Source: Pseudomonas fontis
Lineage (GTDB): Bacteria > Pseudomonadota > Gammaproteobacteria > Pseudomonadales > Pseudomonadaceae
NCBI RefSeq assembly: GCF_028656955.1
Contig: NZ_JAMDGY010000056.1
Coordinates: 1 to 64,000 of the forward strand
Direction of reading: 5' to 3'
Length of the DNA: 64,000 bases
Shown: positions 1 to 10,600 of the stretch, piece by piece
How positions within the stretch are numbered: position 1 is the first letter of the stretch
Layout: each line of letters starts with the position of its first letter
Notes under the pieces: model-generated
What the model was told of the DNA's origin: nothing
Databases searched by the model: none
The model's input: the letters and a program-made list of their open reading frames with translations, nothing else
Translations under genes and position numbers: made by a program

Positions 1-120
1 GGGGTTTTGTCTTTGTGCGCCAAAAAGCTCAGCGCTATCTGAAGGCTCAAGGCGTCACTTTTCTATGCAATCACCCAGCGCATGGCTATCATGCCTGCCT
101 CATTGTGAGTCGAGATTGGC
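1..120. other. upstream region of birA
   Basis: No gene is visible in these 120 bases. The first bases (a G run followed by T-rich sequence) resemble the descending arm and tail of an intrinsic terminator whose left arm lies outside the window. That would fit an upstream transcription unit ending here, but it cannot be confirmed. No strong Shine-Dalgarno sequence precedes the birA ATG at 121. Confidence 0.3.
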
Positions 121-1080
121 ATGCTTAAGTTGTTGAAGCTCCTCAGGGATGGACGATTCCATTCGGGTGAGGCACTGGGGGCCGCGTTGGGCGTCAGCCG
201 CAGCGCTGTCTGGAAGCAGTTGCAGCATCTGGAAGCCGAATTGAGCCTGCCTGTGCACAAGGTTCGAGGCCGCGGCTACCGGCTGGCTGCCCCCTTGTCG
301 CTGCTCGAGGCCCAGGCTATTAGTGAGGCGAGTTCGGGTGAGTGCTGGCCGGTGCTGATCTACGACGAAATCGACTCTACCAATGCCCAGGGGTTGCGCG
401 CTGTCGATGCGGGGCAGCAAGCACCTTTCCTGGTGTTGGCCGAGCGGCAGACCGCAGGGCGCGGACGCCGCGGGCGACATTGGGTCAGTCCCTTTGCACA
501 AAATCTCTATTACAGCCTGGTCTTGCGTATTGACGGCGGCATGCGTCAATTGGAAGGGCTGAGCCTTGTCGTAGGGCTTGCGGTGATGCGCACATTGCAG
601 GCCGCGGGTGTGACAAAGGCCGGTTTGAAGTGGCCGAACGATGTCTTGGTGGGCGACCGCAAAATCGCCGGAATTCTCCTGGAATTGGTGGGGGATCCTG
701 CTGATGTCTGTCACGTTGTCCTGGGTATTGGGGTCAACGTGAATATGCAAAATGCTGATGATGTCGACCAGGCCTGGACTTCCATTCGCCTGGAAACGGG
801 CCAGTTGGTCGAGCGCAATACATTGGTGGCGCAGCTGAGCGCCAATCTGCAGGAATACCTGGAGCGCCACCGTCAGTACGGATTTGAAGCGCTACAAGCA
901 GAGTGGGAGCAGGCGCACCTGTGGCAGGGGTGTCCTGTGTCCTTGATCGCGGGTGTCACCAGGGTTGATGGCATCGTACTGGGTATCGATAAACAAGGCG
1001 CGTTACGTCTGCAGGTGGATGGTGTTGAAAAGAGTTTCAGTGGTGGTGAGCTCAGTGTGAGGTTGCGTGATGATTCTTGA
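121..1080 (+). CDS. birA: bifunctional biotin--[acetyl-CoA-carboxylase] ligase / biotin operon repressor BirA
   Basis: 319 aa, the usual length for two-domain BirA. It activates biotin to biotinyl-AMP and transfers it to the biotin carboxyl carrier protein of acetyl-CoA carboxylase. Residues 1-60 form a winged helix-turn-helix ([20 protein letters not shown]), so it is the repressor-type enzyme. The biotin/ATP loop GRGRRGRHW lies at 113-121, KWPNDV at 170-175 and KIAGILLE at 181-188. A C-terminal SH3-like domain follows. The 3' end overlaps coaX by 11 bases, so the two are probably translated from one message. Biotin and CoA supply are metabolically linked, and this gene pair is typical of pseudomonads. 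Confidence 0.97.
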   Translation: MLKLLKLLRDGRFHSGEALGAALGVSRSAVWKQLQHLEAELSLPVHKVRGRGYRLAAPLSLLEAQAISEASSGECWPVLIYDEIDSTNAQGLRAVDAGQQAPFLVLAERQTAGRGRRGRHWVSPFAQNLYYSLVLRIDGGMRQLEGLSLVVGLAVMRTLQAAGVTKAGLKWPNDVLVGDRKIAGILLELVGDPADVCHVVLGIGVNVNMQNADDVDQAWTSIRLETGQLVERNTLVAQLSANLQEYLERHRQYGFEALQAEWEQAHLWQGCPVSLIAGVTRVDGIVLGIDKQGALRLQVDGVEKSFSGGELSVRLRDDS

Positions 1081-1819
1081 GCTCGACTGCGGTAACAGCT
1101 TTATTAAGTGGCGGGTCATTCGCAGCCCGGCAGGTGCAATCGTCTCTGGCGGCGTCGTCGACTCGGACCAGGCACTGATTGCGGCCGTTCAAGCGCTGCA
1201 GATCGAGCCTCCTGCCAGGTGTCGCCTGGTAAGTGTGCGCACCGAAGATGAAACGACGTTGCTAGCTGACGCGCTGGTGTTCGCATTCGGCTTGGTGGTG
1301 ACGCGAGCTTCAGCGGCTCAGGCGCTGGGTGGTGTCACGAATGGTTATGTGGAGTTTGAGCGGCTGGGATTGGATCGCTGGCTGGCGTTGCTAGGTGGCT
1401 ATCATCTTGCAAAGCGCGCGTGCGTGGTCATCGACCTAGGCACCGCGGTAACCTCCGATTTCGTCAGTGCCACTGGCGAGCACCTGGGTGGTTTCATCTG
1501 CCCCGGCATGCCGCTGATGCGCAACCAACTGCGCACGCACACGCGTCGTATCCGCTATGACGATGCGTCGGCGGAGCGTGCGTTGTCGAGCCTTGAGCCA
1601 GGTTGCTCAACCGTTGAAGCGGTTGAGCGTGGCTGTATGTTGATGCTCCATGGTTTCGTCTTGACTCAGATCGAGCAGGCGCGAGCTTATTGGGGTGAAG
1701 ACTTCACGTTGTTCATTACCGGTGGTGATGCCTCGATGGCGCACCAGGTTGCGCCGTGGGCGCGTGTGGTGCCGGACCTGGTGTTTGTAGGGTTGGCGAT
1801 CGCATGCCCGCTGGATTGA
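1070..1819 (+). CDS. coaX: type III pantothenate kinase CoaX
   Basis: 249 aa. It phosphorylates pantothenate, the first step of CoA synthesis. The N-terminal phosphate motif LDCGNS is at residues 4-9, GLDRW is in the middle, and [10 protein letters not shown] is the second ASKHA phosphate-binding motif. The open frame also has a GTG one codon upstream. I chose the ATG at 1070 because the family starts MILELDCGN. It overlaps birA and lies 7 bases before the next small gene, which suggests a three-gene operon. Type III kinases are not feedback-inhibited by CoA and need a monovalent cation (family knowledge). Confidence 0.96.
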   Translation: MILELDCGNSFIKWRVIRSPAGAIVSGGVVDSDQALIAAVQALQIEPPARCRLVSVRTEDETTLLADALVFAFGLVVTRASAAQALGGVTNGYVEFERLGLDRWLALLGGYHLAKRACVVIDLGTAVTSDFVSATGEHLGGFICPGMPLMRNQLRTHTRRIRYDDASAERALSSLEPGCSTVEAVERGCMLMLHGFVLTQIEQARAYWGEDFTLFITGGDASMAHQVAPWARVVPDLVFVGLAIACPLD

Positions 1820-1826
1820 GGTGACT

Positions 1827-2255
1827 ATGCGCTGGTTGTTCTTGTTATTGCTGGTTCTCAACGTCATTTACTACGTCTGGCATCAGCAGGGCGCTCCCCT
1901 GAAGGTCAAAGAGGTGGTTTCCTTGTCACTGTACAAGGGAAGTCAGCAGGATATTCGCCTGCTTAGCGAGTCTCGTAACGCCGCCCAGGTGCCGGCGCGC
2001 GAGAAAGAGTGCCTGTATGTCGGCGGCGTGGAGACCCCGGAGGTGCTTGAATCACTGCGTCAGCGCCTCACGAGCCTCGATATTCGCGCGCGAAAGGTGG
2101 TTGGCAAGCTGGTAGACAGTACTGGCTGGTGGCTGCAGATTTCGCCTGAAAGCCAGCGTTTGCTGGATCAAACCCTGCTTTCGACTCTTTCCAATGATTT
2201 CAAAGACTTAAAACATAAAATAATGTTGTGCGAGGGTGTTGCAACCGTCGATTAG
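1827..2255 (+). CDS. small single-span membrane protein, SPOR-like
   Basis: 142 aa, conserved in Pseudomonas next to coaX (from memory). Residues 1-19 are a strongly hydrophobic N-terminal anchor (RWLFLLLLVLNVIYYVW). The rest is predicted to be periplasmic. The C-terminal part (YVGGVETPEVLESLRQRL, later WWLQISPESQ) has the beta-alpha-beta feel of a SPOR peptidoglycan-binding domain, but the match is weak by eye. The ATG at 1827 follows a GAGGTG ribosome site; a GTG two codons upstream is less likely. It is the last gene of the birA operon and sits before the tRNA promoter. Its function is not established. Confidence 0.85.
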   Translation: MRWLFLLLLVLNVIYYVWHQQGAPLKVKEVVSLSLYKGSQQDIRLLSESRNAAQVPAREKECLYVGGVETPEVLESLRQRLTSLDIRARKVVGKLVDSTGWWLQISPESQRLLDQTLLSTLSNDFKDLKHKIMLCEGVATVD

Positions 2256-2267
2256 TTTGCATAGAAT
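2239..2267 (+). promoter_or_regulatory. sigma70-like promoter of the tRNA-Tyr/Gly/Thr (tufB) unit
   Basis: TTGCAA (2239-2244), a 17-base spacer and TAGAAT (2262-2267) match the -35/-10 consensus well. The next bases, GGCGCCCG, form a GC-rich discriminator of the kind seen at stringently controlled stable-RNA promoters. The -35 overlaps the end of the preceding gene. The leader to the first tRNA is about 125 bases. Confidence 0.7.
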
Positions 2268-2398
2268 GGCGCCCGCTCCACAGGGAACACCACTAGATGG
2301 AAATCTGTGAAGCGTTGTCAAATTAGCTAACCTCAAGATTTTAATGAGAAAAAGCTTGACAGCAGGACGGCAAGAGTTGAAAATGCCGCCCACGTTCA

Positions 2399-2484
<86 letters not shown>

Positions 2485-2506
2485 TTTAGCGAGAGCTGCA
2501 AGCCTC

Positions 2507-2580
<74 letters not shown>

Positions 2581-2606
2581 GATTTGCTGCTGTTGCACAG
2601 TGTTAC

Positions 2607-2682
2607 GCTCTTGTAGCTCAGTTGGTAGAGCACACCCTTGGTAAGGGTGAGGTCAGCGGTTCAAATCCGCTCAAGAGCTCCA
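2607..2682 (+). tRNA. tRNA-Thr (GGT)
   Basis: 76 nt with encoded CCA. The acceptor GCTCTTG (2607-2613) pairs with CAAGAGC (2672-2678). The anticodon GGT is at 2640-2642. It is the last tRNA before a terminator-like hairpin and tufB. Confidence 0.97.
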
Positions 2683-2690
2683 TATAACAA

Positions 2691-2720
2691 GGCAGATATG
2701 AAAATATCTGCCTTTGTTTT
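2691..2720 (+). terminator. terminator/attenuator between tRNA-Thr and tufB
   Basis: A perfect 9-bp stem, GGCAGATAT (2691-2699) with ATATCTGCC (2704-2712), is closed by a GAAA loop and followed by TTTGTTTT. It sits just 8 bases after the tRNA CCA end and 47 bases before the tufB start. It could end the tRNA transcript or set how much message reads into tufB. Confidence 0.7.
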
Positions 2721-2767
2721 AATGGTCAGTTTGACTTGCTTGATTCTTCTGATGGGAGATGGTCTCG

Positions 2768-3961
2768 ATGGCTAAGGAAAAGTTCGAACGTAACAAGCCG
2801 CACGTAAACGTAGGTACTATCGGTCACGTTGACCACGGTAAGACCACGCTGACCGCTGCGCTGACTCGCGTTTGTTCCGAAGTCTTCGGTTCCGCAAAGG
2901 TTGATTTCGATAAGATCGACAGCGCCCCGGAAGAAAAGGCACGTGGTATTACCATTAATACCGCGCACGTCGAATACGATTCAAATGTTCGTCACTATGC
3001 TCACGTTGACTGTCCAGGTCACGCTGACTACGTAAAGAACATGATTACTGGTGCTGCGCAGATGGATGGCGCGATTCTGGTTTGCTCGGCCGCTGATGGT
3101 CCGATGCCGCAAACCCGTGAGCACATCCTGCTGTCCCGTCAGGTTGGCGTCCCGTACATTGTGGTCTTCCTGAACAAGGCTGACCTGGTCGACGACGCCG
3201 AGCTGCTGGAATTGGTCGAGATGGAAGTTCGCGACCTACTCAGCACTTATGACTTCCCAGGCGACGACACTCCGATCATTATCGGTTCGGCTCGTATGGC
3301 GCTGGAAGGCAAAGACGATAACGAAATGGGCACTACTGCCGTTCGTAAGCTGGTTGAGACTCTGGATAGCTACATTCCCGAGCCTGAGCGCGCAATCGAC
3401 AAGCCATTCCTGATGCCGATCGAAGACGTATTCTCGATTTCTGGTCGTGGCACTGTTGTTACCGGTCGTATTGAACGTGGCATTGTTCGCGTTCAAGAGT
3501 CGCTGGAAATTGTTGGTCTGCGTGACACTCAAACCACTACCTGTACTGGTGTTGAGATGTTCCGCAAGCTGTTGGATGAGGGTCGTGCTGGTGAGAACTG
3601 CGGCGTTTTGCTGCGTGGCACCAAGCGTGATGATGTCGAGCGTGGTCAGGTCCTGGTTAAGCCGGGTTCGGTCAAGCCGCACACCAAGTTCGCGGCAGAG
3701 GTTTACGTTCTGAGCAAGGAGGAGGGTGGTCGTCATACGCCATTCTTCAAGGGCTACCGTCCGCAGTTCTACTTCCGTACGACTGATGTGACTGGTAACT
3801 GCGAATTGCCAGAAGGCGTTGAGATGGTGATGCCAGGTGACAACATCCAAATGGTTGTCACATTGATCAAAACCATTGCGATGGAAGATGGTCTGCGTTT
3901 CGCTATCCGTGAGGGCGGTCGTACCGTCGGTGCGGGTGTCGTAGCCAAGGTTATCGAATAA
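2768..3961 (+). CDS. tufB: elongation factor Tu (copy 1, tufB position)
   Basis: 397 aa GTPase that delivers aminoacyl-tRNA to the ribosomal A site. The G1 loop GHVDHGKT, G3 DCPGH and G4 NKAD are present, with domains 2 and 3 complete. The true start is the ATG at 2768 (MAKEKF); the frame also has an in-frame ATG three codons earlier. It differs from the second copy at 19366 at 13 residues by direct comparison (for example ERNK versus DRSL near the N terminus and QMVV versus QMEV near the C terminus). It also uses more T-ending codons, which suggests less gene conversion and lower expression than copy 2. tRNA-Trp follows. Confidence 0.97.
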   Translation: MAKEKFERNKPHVNVGTIGHVDHGKTTLTAALTRVCSEVFGSAKVDFDKIDSAPEEKARGITINTAHVEYDSNVRHYAHVDCPGHADYVKNMITGAAQMDGAILVCSAADGPMPQTREHILLSRQVGVPYIVVFLNKADLVDDAELLELVEMEVRDLLSTYDFPGDDTPIIIGSARMALEGKDDNEMGTTAVRKLVETLDSYIPEPERAIDKPFLMPIEDVFSISGRGTVVTGRIERGIVRVQESLEIVGLRDTQTTTCTGVEMFRKLLDEGRAGENCGVLLRGTKRDDVERGQVLVKPGSVKPHTKFAAEVYVLSKEEGGRHTPFFKGYRPQFYFRTTDVTGNCELPEGVEMVMPGDNIQMVVTLIKTIAMEDGLRFAIREGGRTVGAGVVAKVIE

Positions 3962-4015
3962 GTAGTTGATTTATCTCGATCAGGTCGGCATAATTGCCGG
4001 CCAGATTAAGCTTTT

Positions 4016-4091
4016 AGGTCAGTAGCTCAATTGGCAGAGCGACGGTCTCCAAAACCGTAGGTTGGGGGTTCGATTCCCTCCTGACCTGCCA
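4016..4091 (+). tRNA. tRNA-Trp (CCA)
   Basis: 76 nt with encoded CCA. The acceptor AGGTCAG (4016-4022) pairs with CTGACCT (4081-4087). The anticodon CCA is at 4049-4051 and the T-loop GGTTCGATTCC is intact. It lies between tufB and secE, as in many gammaproteobacteria. Confidence 0.97.
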
Positions 4092-4136
4092 GATTCACCT
4101 CGTGTGTCTGGCTTTCTTTTCACAGGATCCTCCTAG

Positions 4137-4505
4137 ATGACTCCAAAGTCTGAAGCCCAAGACTCTCGTTTTGATCTGCTCAAGTGGGTGGCTGTTGTCG
4201 CTTTGGTCGTCGTCGGTGTAGTCGGTAATCAGTACTACTCCGCATCGCCGATCCTGTATCGCGTCATTGCGCTGCTTGCACTTGCTGCTGCTGCTGCCTT
4301 CGTGGCGCTGCAGACTGCTAAAGGCAAGTCGTTCTTTGCGCTGGCGAAGGAAGCTCGCACCGAGATTCGTAAAGTCGTATGGCCAACCCGCCAAGAAACC
4401 ATGCAGACCACGCTGATTGTCGTGGCTGTTGTCCTGGTTATGGCGCTGCTGTTGTGGGGTCTTGATTCCCTGCTCGGCTGGTTGATTTCCTTGATTGTTG
4501 GCTAA
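4137..4505 (+). CDS. secE: preprotein translocase subunit SecE
   Basis: 122 aa inner-membrane protein that clamps SecY in the SecYEG translocon. Three hydrophobic spans are visible: about residues 18-35, 40-60 and 94-120. The conserved cytoplasmic amphipathic helix before the last span contains EARTEIRKVVWPTRQE, the SecE signature. Length and three-span topology match the gammaproteobacterial form. It lies 9 bases before nusG in the usual secE-nusG pair. Confidence 0.96.
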   Translation: MTPKSEAQDSRFDLLKWVAVVALVVVGVVGNQYYSASPILYRVIALLALAAAAAFVALQTAKGKSFFALAKEARTEIRKVVWPTRQETMQTTLIVVAVVLVMALLLWGLDSLLGWLISLIVG

Positions 4506-4514
4506 GGGTGTCCT

Positions 4515-5048
4515 GTGGCTAAGCGTTGGTATGTTGTTCATGCGTACTCGGGTTACGAGAAGCATGTGATGCGCTCGCTGGTCGAGCGTGTAAAGCTGGC
4601 CGGTATGGAAGACGGCTTCGGCGAAATTCTGGTCCCCACTGAAGAAGTGGTTGAGATGCGCAATGGCCAGAAGCGCAAAAGCGAACGCAAGTTCTTCCCT
4701 GGCTACGTGCTGGTACAGATGGACATGAACGAAGGGACTTGGCACTTGGTCAAGGACACCCCTCGCGTCATGGGCTTCATTGGTGGTACCGCAGACAAAC
4801 CTGCGCCGATCACTGACAAAGAAGCTGAGGCCATTCTCCGTCGTGTTGCCGATGGCAGCGACAAGCCCAAGCCGAAGACGCTCTTCGAGCCGGGTGAGGT
4901 GGTTCGCGTTACTGATGGTCCGTTCGCTGATTTCAACGGCACTGTCGAAGAAGTTAACTACGAGAAGAGCCGGCTCCAAGTGGCTGTGCTTATTTTCGGT
5001 CGCTCTACCCCGGTGGAGCTCGAGTTCAGCCAGGTCGAAAAGGTCTAG
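4515..5048 (+). CDS. nusG: transcription termination/antitermination factor NusG
   Basis: 177 aa. It binds RNA polymerase beta-prime and links it to Rho or to ribosomal S10. The N-terminal NGN domain ([13 protein letters not shown]) and C-terminal KOW domain ([21 protein letters not shown], about residues 125-145) are intact. The start is a GTG at 4515, with only a weak AAGGG ribosome site, so translation may be coupled to secE just upstream. An intrinsic terminator follows 20 bases after the stop. Confidence 0.97.
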   Translation: MAKRWYVVHAYSGYEKHVMRSLVERVKLAGMEDGFGEILVPTEEVVEMRNGQKRKSERKFFPGYVLVQMDMNEGTWHLVKDTPRVMGFIGGTADKPAPITDKEAEAILRRVADGSDKPKPKTLFEPGEVVRVTDGPFADFNGTVEEVNYEKSRLQVAVLIFGRSTPVELEFSQVEKV

Positions 5049-5067
5049 CAGAGCGAAGCATCCCATA

Positions 5068-5096
5068 CCCCGCAGCCCTATGTGCTGCGGGGTTTT
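5068..5096 (+). terminator. intrinsic terminator after nusG
   Basis: A 9-bp GC-rich stem, CCCCGCAGC (5068-5076) with GCTGCGGGG (5084-5092), is followed by TTTTG. It separates secE-nusG from rplK, so rplKA may need read-through or a promoter in 5097-5167. I could not recognise a clear promoter there. Confidence 0.8.
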
Positions 5097-5167
5097 GTCG
5101 TCACTGGGATAAAACGTAAGTAACCCGGGGAGCCATTTGGCGTTCGTACCCGATATTGGAGTAGCTC

Positions 5168-5599
5168 ATGGCTAAGAAGATTCAGGCTTACATCAAGCTG
5201 CAAGTAAAGGCCGGCCAGGCCAACCCTAGCCCACCCGTTGGTCCAGCACTGGGTCAACACGGTGTGAACATCATGGAATTCTGCAAGGCCTTCAACGCCC
5301 GTACTCAGGGTCAAGAAGCCGGCCTGCCGACTCCTGTGATCATCACTGTTTACAGTGACCGTAGCTTCACCTTTGAAACTAAAAGCACCCCTGCTTCGGT
5401 CCTGCTGAAAAAAGCAGCTGGCCTGACCAGCGGTTCTGCACGTCCTAACACCGTTAAAGTCGGTACTGTGACCCGTGCTCAGCTGGAAGAGATCGCAAAA
5501 ACCAAAAATGCTGATCTGACCGCTGCTGACATGGATGCAGCCGTGCGTACCATCGCCGGTTCTGCTCGCAGCATGGGCCTCAACGTGGAGGGTGTGTAA
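5168..5599 (+). CDS. rplK: 50S ribosomal protein L11
   Basis: 143 aa, full length. It binds the GTPase-associated centre of 23S rRNA and is needed for RelA activation. The N-terminal signature [19 protein letters not shown] and the C-terminal RNA-binding domain ending MGLNVEGV are present. A GGAGTAG ribosome site precedes the ATG. The stop overlaps the rplA start (TAATG), so the two are translationally coupled. Confidence 0.98.
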   Translation: MAKKIQAYIKLQVKAGQANPSPPVGPALGQHGVNIMEFCKAFNARTQGQEAGLPTPVIITVYSDRSFTFETKSTPASVLLKKAAGLTSGSARPNTVKVGTVTRAQLEEIAKTKNADLTAADMDAAVRTIAGSARSMGLNVEGV

Positions 5600-6294
5600 T
5601 GGCTAAGCTGACCAAGCGCCAAAAGGCTATTGCTTCGAAAATCGAAGCTGGCAAAGTCTACAACTTCGAAGAAGCAGCAGCGCTGCTGGCCGAACTGTCC
5701 ACCGTGAAGTTCAGCGAATCCTTCGACGTTGCTGTCAACCTCGGCGTTGACCCACGTAAATCCGACCAGGTTGTTCGTAGCGCTACTGTGCTGCCACACG
5801 GCACTGGCAAGACCGTACGTGTTGCCGTCTTCACCCAGGGTCCAGCTGCTGAGGCCGCTCTGGCTGCCGGCGCTGACCGTGTAGGTATGGACGATCTGGC
5901 TGCCGAAATGAAAGGCGGCGACCTGAACTATGACGTCGTTATTGCTTCCCCGGACGCAATGCGTGTTGTTGGTCAGTTGGGTCAGGTTCTGGGTCCTCGC
6001 GGCCTGATGCCTAACCCTAAAGTCGGTACCGTAACTCCAGACGTAGCCACCGCGGTTAAAAACGCCAAGGCTGGTCAGGTTCGTTATCGCACCGACAAAA
6101 ACGGCATCATCCACACCTCCGTTGGCAAGATGGGCTTCGAAGCCGTCAAGCTGAAGGAAAACGTTGAAGCACTGATCGCTGACCTGAAGCGTATCAAGCC
6201 AGCTTCTTCGAAAGGTATCTACGTCAAGCGCGTTACCCTGAGCACCACTATGGGCCCAGGTCTGGTCATCGACCAGAGCTCGCTGGACGCGTAA
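5599..6294 (+). CDS. rplA: 50S ribosomal protein L1
   Basis: 231 aa L1-stalk protein that binds 23S rRNA near the E site. In E. coli it represses translation of rplK-rplA, and the overlapping start here would allow the same control. The family signature [15 protein letters not shown] is present around residues 134-148. The ends match the family. Confidence 0.98.
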   Translation: MAKLTKRQKAIASKIEAGKVYNFEEAAALLAELSTVKFSESFDVAVNLGVDPRKSDQVVRSATVLPHGTGKTVRVAVFTQGPAAEAALAAGADRVGMDDLAAEMKGGDLNYDVVIASPDAMRVVGQLGQVLGPRGLMPNPKVGTVTPDVATAVKNAKAGQVRYRTDKNGIIHTSVGKMGFEAVKLKENVEALIADLKRIKPASSKGIYVKRVTLSTTMGPGLVIDQSSLDA

Positions 6295-6493
6295 GACAAA
6301 GGCCGGCGCGAGCGATCGCGCCGACTTGAAAAATTGGGGTCCCTGCCTGGCGGGGGCTATCCAAGACCGTAGGCGGCGCAAGCCTTAAACCTCAAGCCTA
6401 CGCAGATGGTGCTCCCGGTTCCTTACCGAATCAGACACCAAAACGACATCCGGCCTCGGCCAGATGAAACGGTAACAAGCAGGAGTTAAACCC
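6295..6493 (+). promoter_or_regulatory. rplJ leader with hairpins, likely L10-L7/L12 autoregulatory region
   Basis: 199 non-coding bases precede rplJ. Two hairpins are clear: CGGCGCGA (6304-6311) with TCGCGCCG (6316-6323), and CGTAGGC (6368-6374) with GCCTACG (6396-6402). Neither has a T tract. In E. coli, L10 bound to L7/L12 dimers binds the rplJ leader and represses translation. The position and structure here fit that role, but the exact binding motif was not proven. Confidence 0.55.
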
Positions 6494-6994
6494 GTGGCAA
6501 TTAATCTCGAAGACAAGAAGGCCATCGTCGCTGAAGTCAACGAGGCTGCCAAAGCTGCCCTGTCCGCTGTCGTGGCTGATGCCCGTGGTGTGACTGTAGG
6601 CGCTATGACCGGACTCCGTAAAGAGGCTCGTGAAGCTGGCGTATACGTACGTGTCGTACGTAACACCCTGCTCAAGCGCGCTGTTGCTGGTACTGACTAC
6701 AGTATCCTCAACGACGTGTTCACTGGCCCGACCTTGATTGCATTCTCGAACCAACACCCGGGTGCTGCTGCCCGTCTGTTCAAAGAGTTCGCAAAAGGTC
6801 AGGACAAGTTCGAGATCAAGGCAGCTGCGTTCGAGGGCAAGTTCCTCGCAGCTAACCAAATCGACGTACTGGCAACTCTGCCGACCCGTGACGAAGCAAT
6901 TTCTCAGCTGATGAGCGTGATCCAAGGCGCAACCAGCAAGTTGGCTCGTACACTGGCCGCAGTTCGCGACCAAAAAGAAGCTGCCGCCGCCTAA
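6494..6994 (+). CDS. rplJ: 50S ribosomal protein L10
   Basis: 166 aa base of the L7/L12 stalk. The N-terminal rRNA/L11-binding part ([16 protein letters not shown], later [13 protein letters not shown]) is typical. The C-terminal helix that carries L7/L12 dimers ends in an alanine-rich tail. The start codon is GTG at 6494. It heads the rplJL-rpoBC unit and is expected to repress its own translation through the leader. Confidence 0.97.
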   Translation: MAINLEDKKAIVAEVNEAAKAALSAVVADARGVTVGAMTGLRKEAREAGVYVRVVRNTLLKRAVAGTDYSILNDVFTGPTLIAFSNQHPGAAARLFKEFAKGQDKFEIKAAAFEGKFLAANQIDVLATLPTRDEAISQLMSVIQGATSKLARTLAAVRDQKEAAAA

Positions 6995-7067
6995 GGCACG
7001 CAGTCTTCTCGCGTTTTGTTAATTTCGATGGTCGCGTAGGCCGTCCCCCAATTCAGGAATTAGATTC

Positions 7068-7433
7068 ATGTCTATCTCTCAAAACGATATCCTTGAAGCC
7101 GTTGGCAACATGTCCGTAATGGAAGTTGTTGAACTGATCAAAGCTTTCGAAGAAAAATTCGGCGTTACCGCTGCTGCCGCTTCGGCTGGCCCAGCTGCTG
7201 CTGCTGCAGTTGTTGAAGAGCAAACCGAGTTCAACGTTGTTCTGGTTGCCGCTGGCGAGAAGAAAGTCAACGTGATCAAGGCTGTTCGTGAACTGACCGG
7301 CCTGGGCCTGAAAGAAGCCAAGGAGAAGGTTGACACCGCTCCTCAGGTCGTAGCTGAAGGCGTTTCGAAAGAAGCCGCTGACAAAGCTGCAGCTGCACTG
7401 ACCGAAGCAGGCGCTACCGTCGAAATCAAGTAA
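7068..7433 (+). CDS. rplL: 50S ribosomal protein L7/L12
   Basis: 121 aa multi-copy stalk protein that recruits translational GTPases. The layout is an N-terminal dimerisation helix (1-30), a flexible Ala-rich hinge (about 36-52, [13 protein letters not shown]) and the C-terminal globular domain with [20 protein letters not shown]. An attenuator in the following intergenic region keeps its level above that of rpoBC. Confidence 0.98.
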   Translation: MSISQNDILEAVGNMSVMEVVELIKAFEEKFGVTAAAASAGPAAAAAVVEEQTEFNVVLVAAGEKKVNVIKAVRELTGLGLKEAKEKVDTAPQVVAEGVSKEAADKAAAALTEAGATVEIK

Positions 7434-7478
7434 TTTCGACTATGCGTCTCCAGCCCGAGCGTTAAGCGACAGGCTGAT

Positions 7479-7507
7479 GGCTGGTGGCTCTTGCCACCGG
7501 CCTTTTT
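7479..7507 (+). terminator. attenuator between rplL and rpoB
   Basis: A 10-bp stem with one G-T pair, GGCTGGTGGC (7479-7488) with GCCACCGGCC (7493-7502), has a TCTT loop and is followed by five T residues. Partial termination here is the known way to make more L7/L12 than RNA polymerase in related bacteria. Confidence 0.8.
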
Positions 7508-7508
7508 C

Positions 7509-7544
7509 CGTTAGTGGCGGCTGACTAGGTCGGCGCCACTAACG
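7509..7544 (+). promoter_or_regulatory. second hairpin in the rplL-rpoB gap, possible RNase III processing site
   Basis: An 11-bp perfect inverted repeat, CGTTAGTGGCG (7509-7519) with CGCCACTAACG (7534-7544), starts right after the attenuator T tract and has no T tract of its own. E. coli has an RNase III cleavage hairpin in the same gap, so a processing role is likely but inferred. Confidence 0.5.
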
Positions 7545-7652
7545 TGCTTCAACCACCAAAGACGGTGGCGCAAACCATGGGGTTTGCACGATTTTCTGGC
7601 TGCTCCCGTCGGGAGAAGCCAAACAAGCAGGTGACCAAGCTGGGGAACGCTG

Positions 7653-10600
7653 ATGGCTTACTCATACACTGAGAAAAAACGTATCCGCAAGGACTTTAGC
7701 AAGTTGCCGGACGTCATGGATGTGCCTTACCTCCTGGCCATCCAGCTGGATTCGTATCGTGAATTCTTGCAAGCGGGAGCGACCAAAGATCAGTTCCGCG
7801 ACGTGGGCCTGCATGCGGCCTTCAAATCGGTTTTCCCGATCATCAGCTACTCCGGCAATGCTGCCCTGGAGTACGTTGGCTATCGTCTGGGCGAACCGGC
7901 GTTTGATGTCAAAGAATGCGTACTGCGCGGCGTAACCTACGCCGTACCGCTGCGGGTAAAAGTGCGCCTGATCATTTTCGACAAAGAATCGTCGAACAAA
8001 GCGATCAAGGACATCAAAGAGCAAGAAGTCTACATGGGTGAAATCCCCCTGATGACTGAAAACGGTACCTTTGTAATCAACGGTACTGAGCGTGTAATCG
8101 TTTCCCAGCTGCACCGTTCGCCGGGTGTATTCTTCGACCACGACCGTGGCAAGACGCACAGCTCTGGCAAACTGCTGTACTCGGCGCGGATTATTCCTTA
8201 CCGCGGCTCGTGGTTGGACTTCGAGTTCGACCCGAAAGACTGCGTGTTCGTCCGTATCGACCGTCGCCGCAAACTGCCGGCTTCGGTACTGCTGCGTGCG
8301 CTGGGCTACAGCACTGAACAAGTGCTGGACGCTTTCTACACCACCAACGTCTTCCATGTTTCCGGCGAAACTCTGAGCCTGGAGCTGGTACCTCAGCGTC
8401 TGCGTGGTGAAATTGCGGTCCTGGACATCCATGACGAAAACGGCAAGGTCATTGTCGAGCAAGGTCGTCGTATCACCGCTCGCCACATCAACCAGATTGA
8501 AAAATCTGGCGTCAAGAAGCTGGACGTTCCGTTCGAATACGTCCTGGGCCGCACCACTGCCAAGGCAATCGTGCACCCGGCTACCGGCGAGATCCTGGCT
8601 GAATGCAACACCGAGCTGACCACCGACGCCCTGGTGAAGATCGCCAAGGCCCAGGTTGTTCGCATCGAGACCCTGTACACCAACGACATCGACTGTGGTC
8701 CGTTCGTCTCGGATACCCTGAAGATCGACTCCACCAGCAACCAATTGGAAGCGCTGGTCGAGATCTATCGCATGATGCGTCCTGGCGAGCCACCAACCAA
8801 GGATGCAGCCGAAACGCTGTTCAACAACCTGTTCTTCAGCCCTGAGCGCTACGACCTGTCGGCCGTTGGCCGGATGAAGTTCAACCGTCGTATCGGTCGT
8901 ACCGAGATCGAAGGTTCGGGCGTGTTGAGCAAGGAAGATATCGTCGAGGTTCTCAAGACCCTGGTCGACATCCGTAACGGCAAAGGCATCGTCGACGACA
9001 TCGACCACCTGGGTAACCGTCGCGTACGTTGCGTCGGCGAGATGGCCGAGAACCAGTTCCGTGTTGGCCTGGTGCGTGTAGAGCGCGCGGTCAAGGAACG
9101 TCTGTCGATGGCTGAAAGCGAAGGCCTGATGCCGCAAGACCTGATCAACGCCAAGCCGGTAGCGGCCGCGGTGAAAGAGTTCTTCGGTTCCAGCCAGCTG
9201 TCCCAGTTCATGGACCAGAACAACCCGCTGTCCGAGATCACCCACAAGCGTCGCGTCTCTGCACTCGGCCCTGGCGGTCTGACTCGTGAGCGTGCCGGCT
9301 TTGAAGTCCGTGACGTACACCCGACCCACTACGGCCGTGTGTGCCCGATCGAGACTCCTGAAGGTCCGAACATCGGTCTGATCAACTCCCTGGCGGCCTA
9401 TGCCCGCACCAACCAGTACGGCTTCCTCGAGAGCCCGTACCGCGTGGTGAAAGAGGGTGTGGTTACTGACGAGATCGTGTTCCTGTCGGCGATCGAGGAA
9501 GCGGATCACGTCATTGCTCAGGCTTCGGCCACAATGAACGAGAAGAAGCAACTGATCGACGAGCTGGTAGCTGTTCGTCACCTGAACGAATTCACCGTCA
9601 AGGCGCCGGAAGACGTCACCCTGATGGACGTTTCGCCGAAGCAGGTTGTATCGGTTGCAGCGTCGCTGATTCCGTTCCTCGAGCACGACGACGCCAACCG
9701 TGCGTTGATGGGTTCGAACATGCAGCGTCAAGCTGTACCAACCCTGCGTGCTGACAAGCCGCTGGTCGGTACCGGCATGGAGCGCAACGTTGCCCGTGAC
9801 TCCGGCGTTTGCGTCGTGGCTCGTCGTGGCGGCGTGATCGACTCCGTCGACGCCAGCCGTATCGTGGTTCGTGTTGCAGATGATGAAGTTGAAACCGGCG
9901 AAGCTGGTGTCGACATCTACAACTTGACCAAGTACACCCGTTCGAACCAGAACACCTGCATCAACCAGCGTCCGCTGGTGAACAAGGGTGACTCGGTTCA
10001 GCGTGGCGACATCATGGCCGACGGCCCGTCCACCGATATGGGTGAACTGGCACTGGGTCAGAACATGCGCATCGCGTTCATGGCATGGAACGGCTTCAAC
10101 TTCGAAGACTCCATCTGCCTGTCCGAGCGTGTGGTTCAGGAAGACCGCTTCACCACGATCCACATCCAGGAACTGACCTGTGTGGCCCGTGACACCAAGC
10201 TTGGCCCAGAGGAAATCACCGCTGACATCCCGAACGTGGGTGAAGCAGCGCTGAACAAGCTGGACGAAGCCGGTATCGTTTATGTCGGTGCTGAAGTCGG
10301 CGCAGGTGACATCCTGGTTGGTAAAGTGACGCCGAAGGGCGAAACTCAGCTGACTCCGGAAGAAAAACTGTTGCGCGCAATCTTCGGTGAGAAGGCTAGC
10401 GACGTTAAAGACACCTCCCTGCGTGTGCCAACCGGCACCAAAGGTACTGTCATTGACGTACAGGTCTTCACCCGTGATGGCGTAGAGCGCGATACTCGTG
10501 CCCTGTCCATCGAGAAGATGCAGCTGGACGAGATCCGCAAGGATCTGAACGAAGAGTTCCGCATCGTCGAAGGTGCAACCTTCGAACGTCTGCGTTCGGC

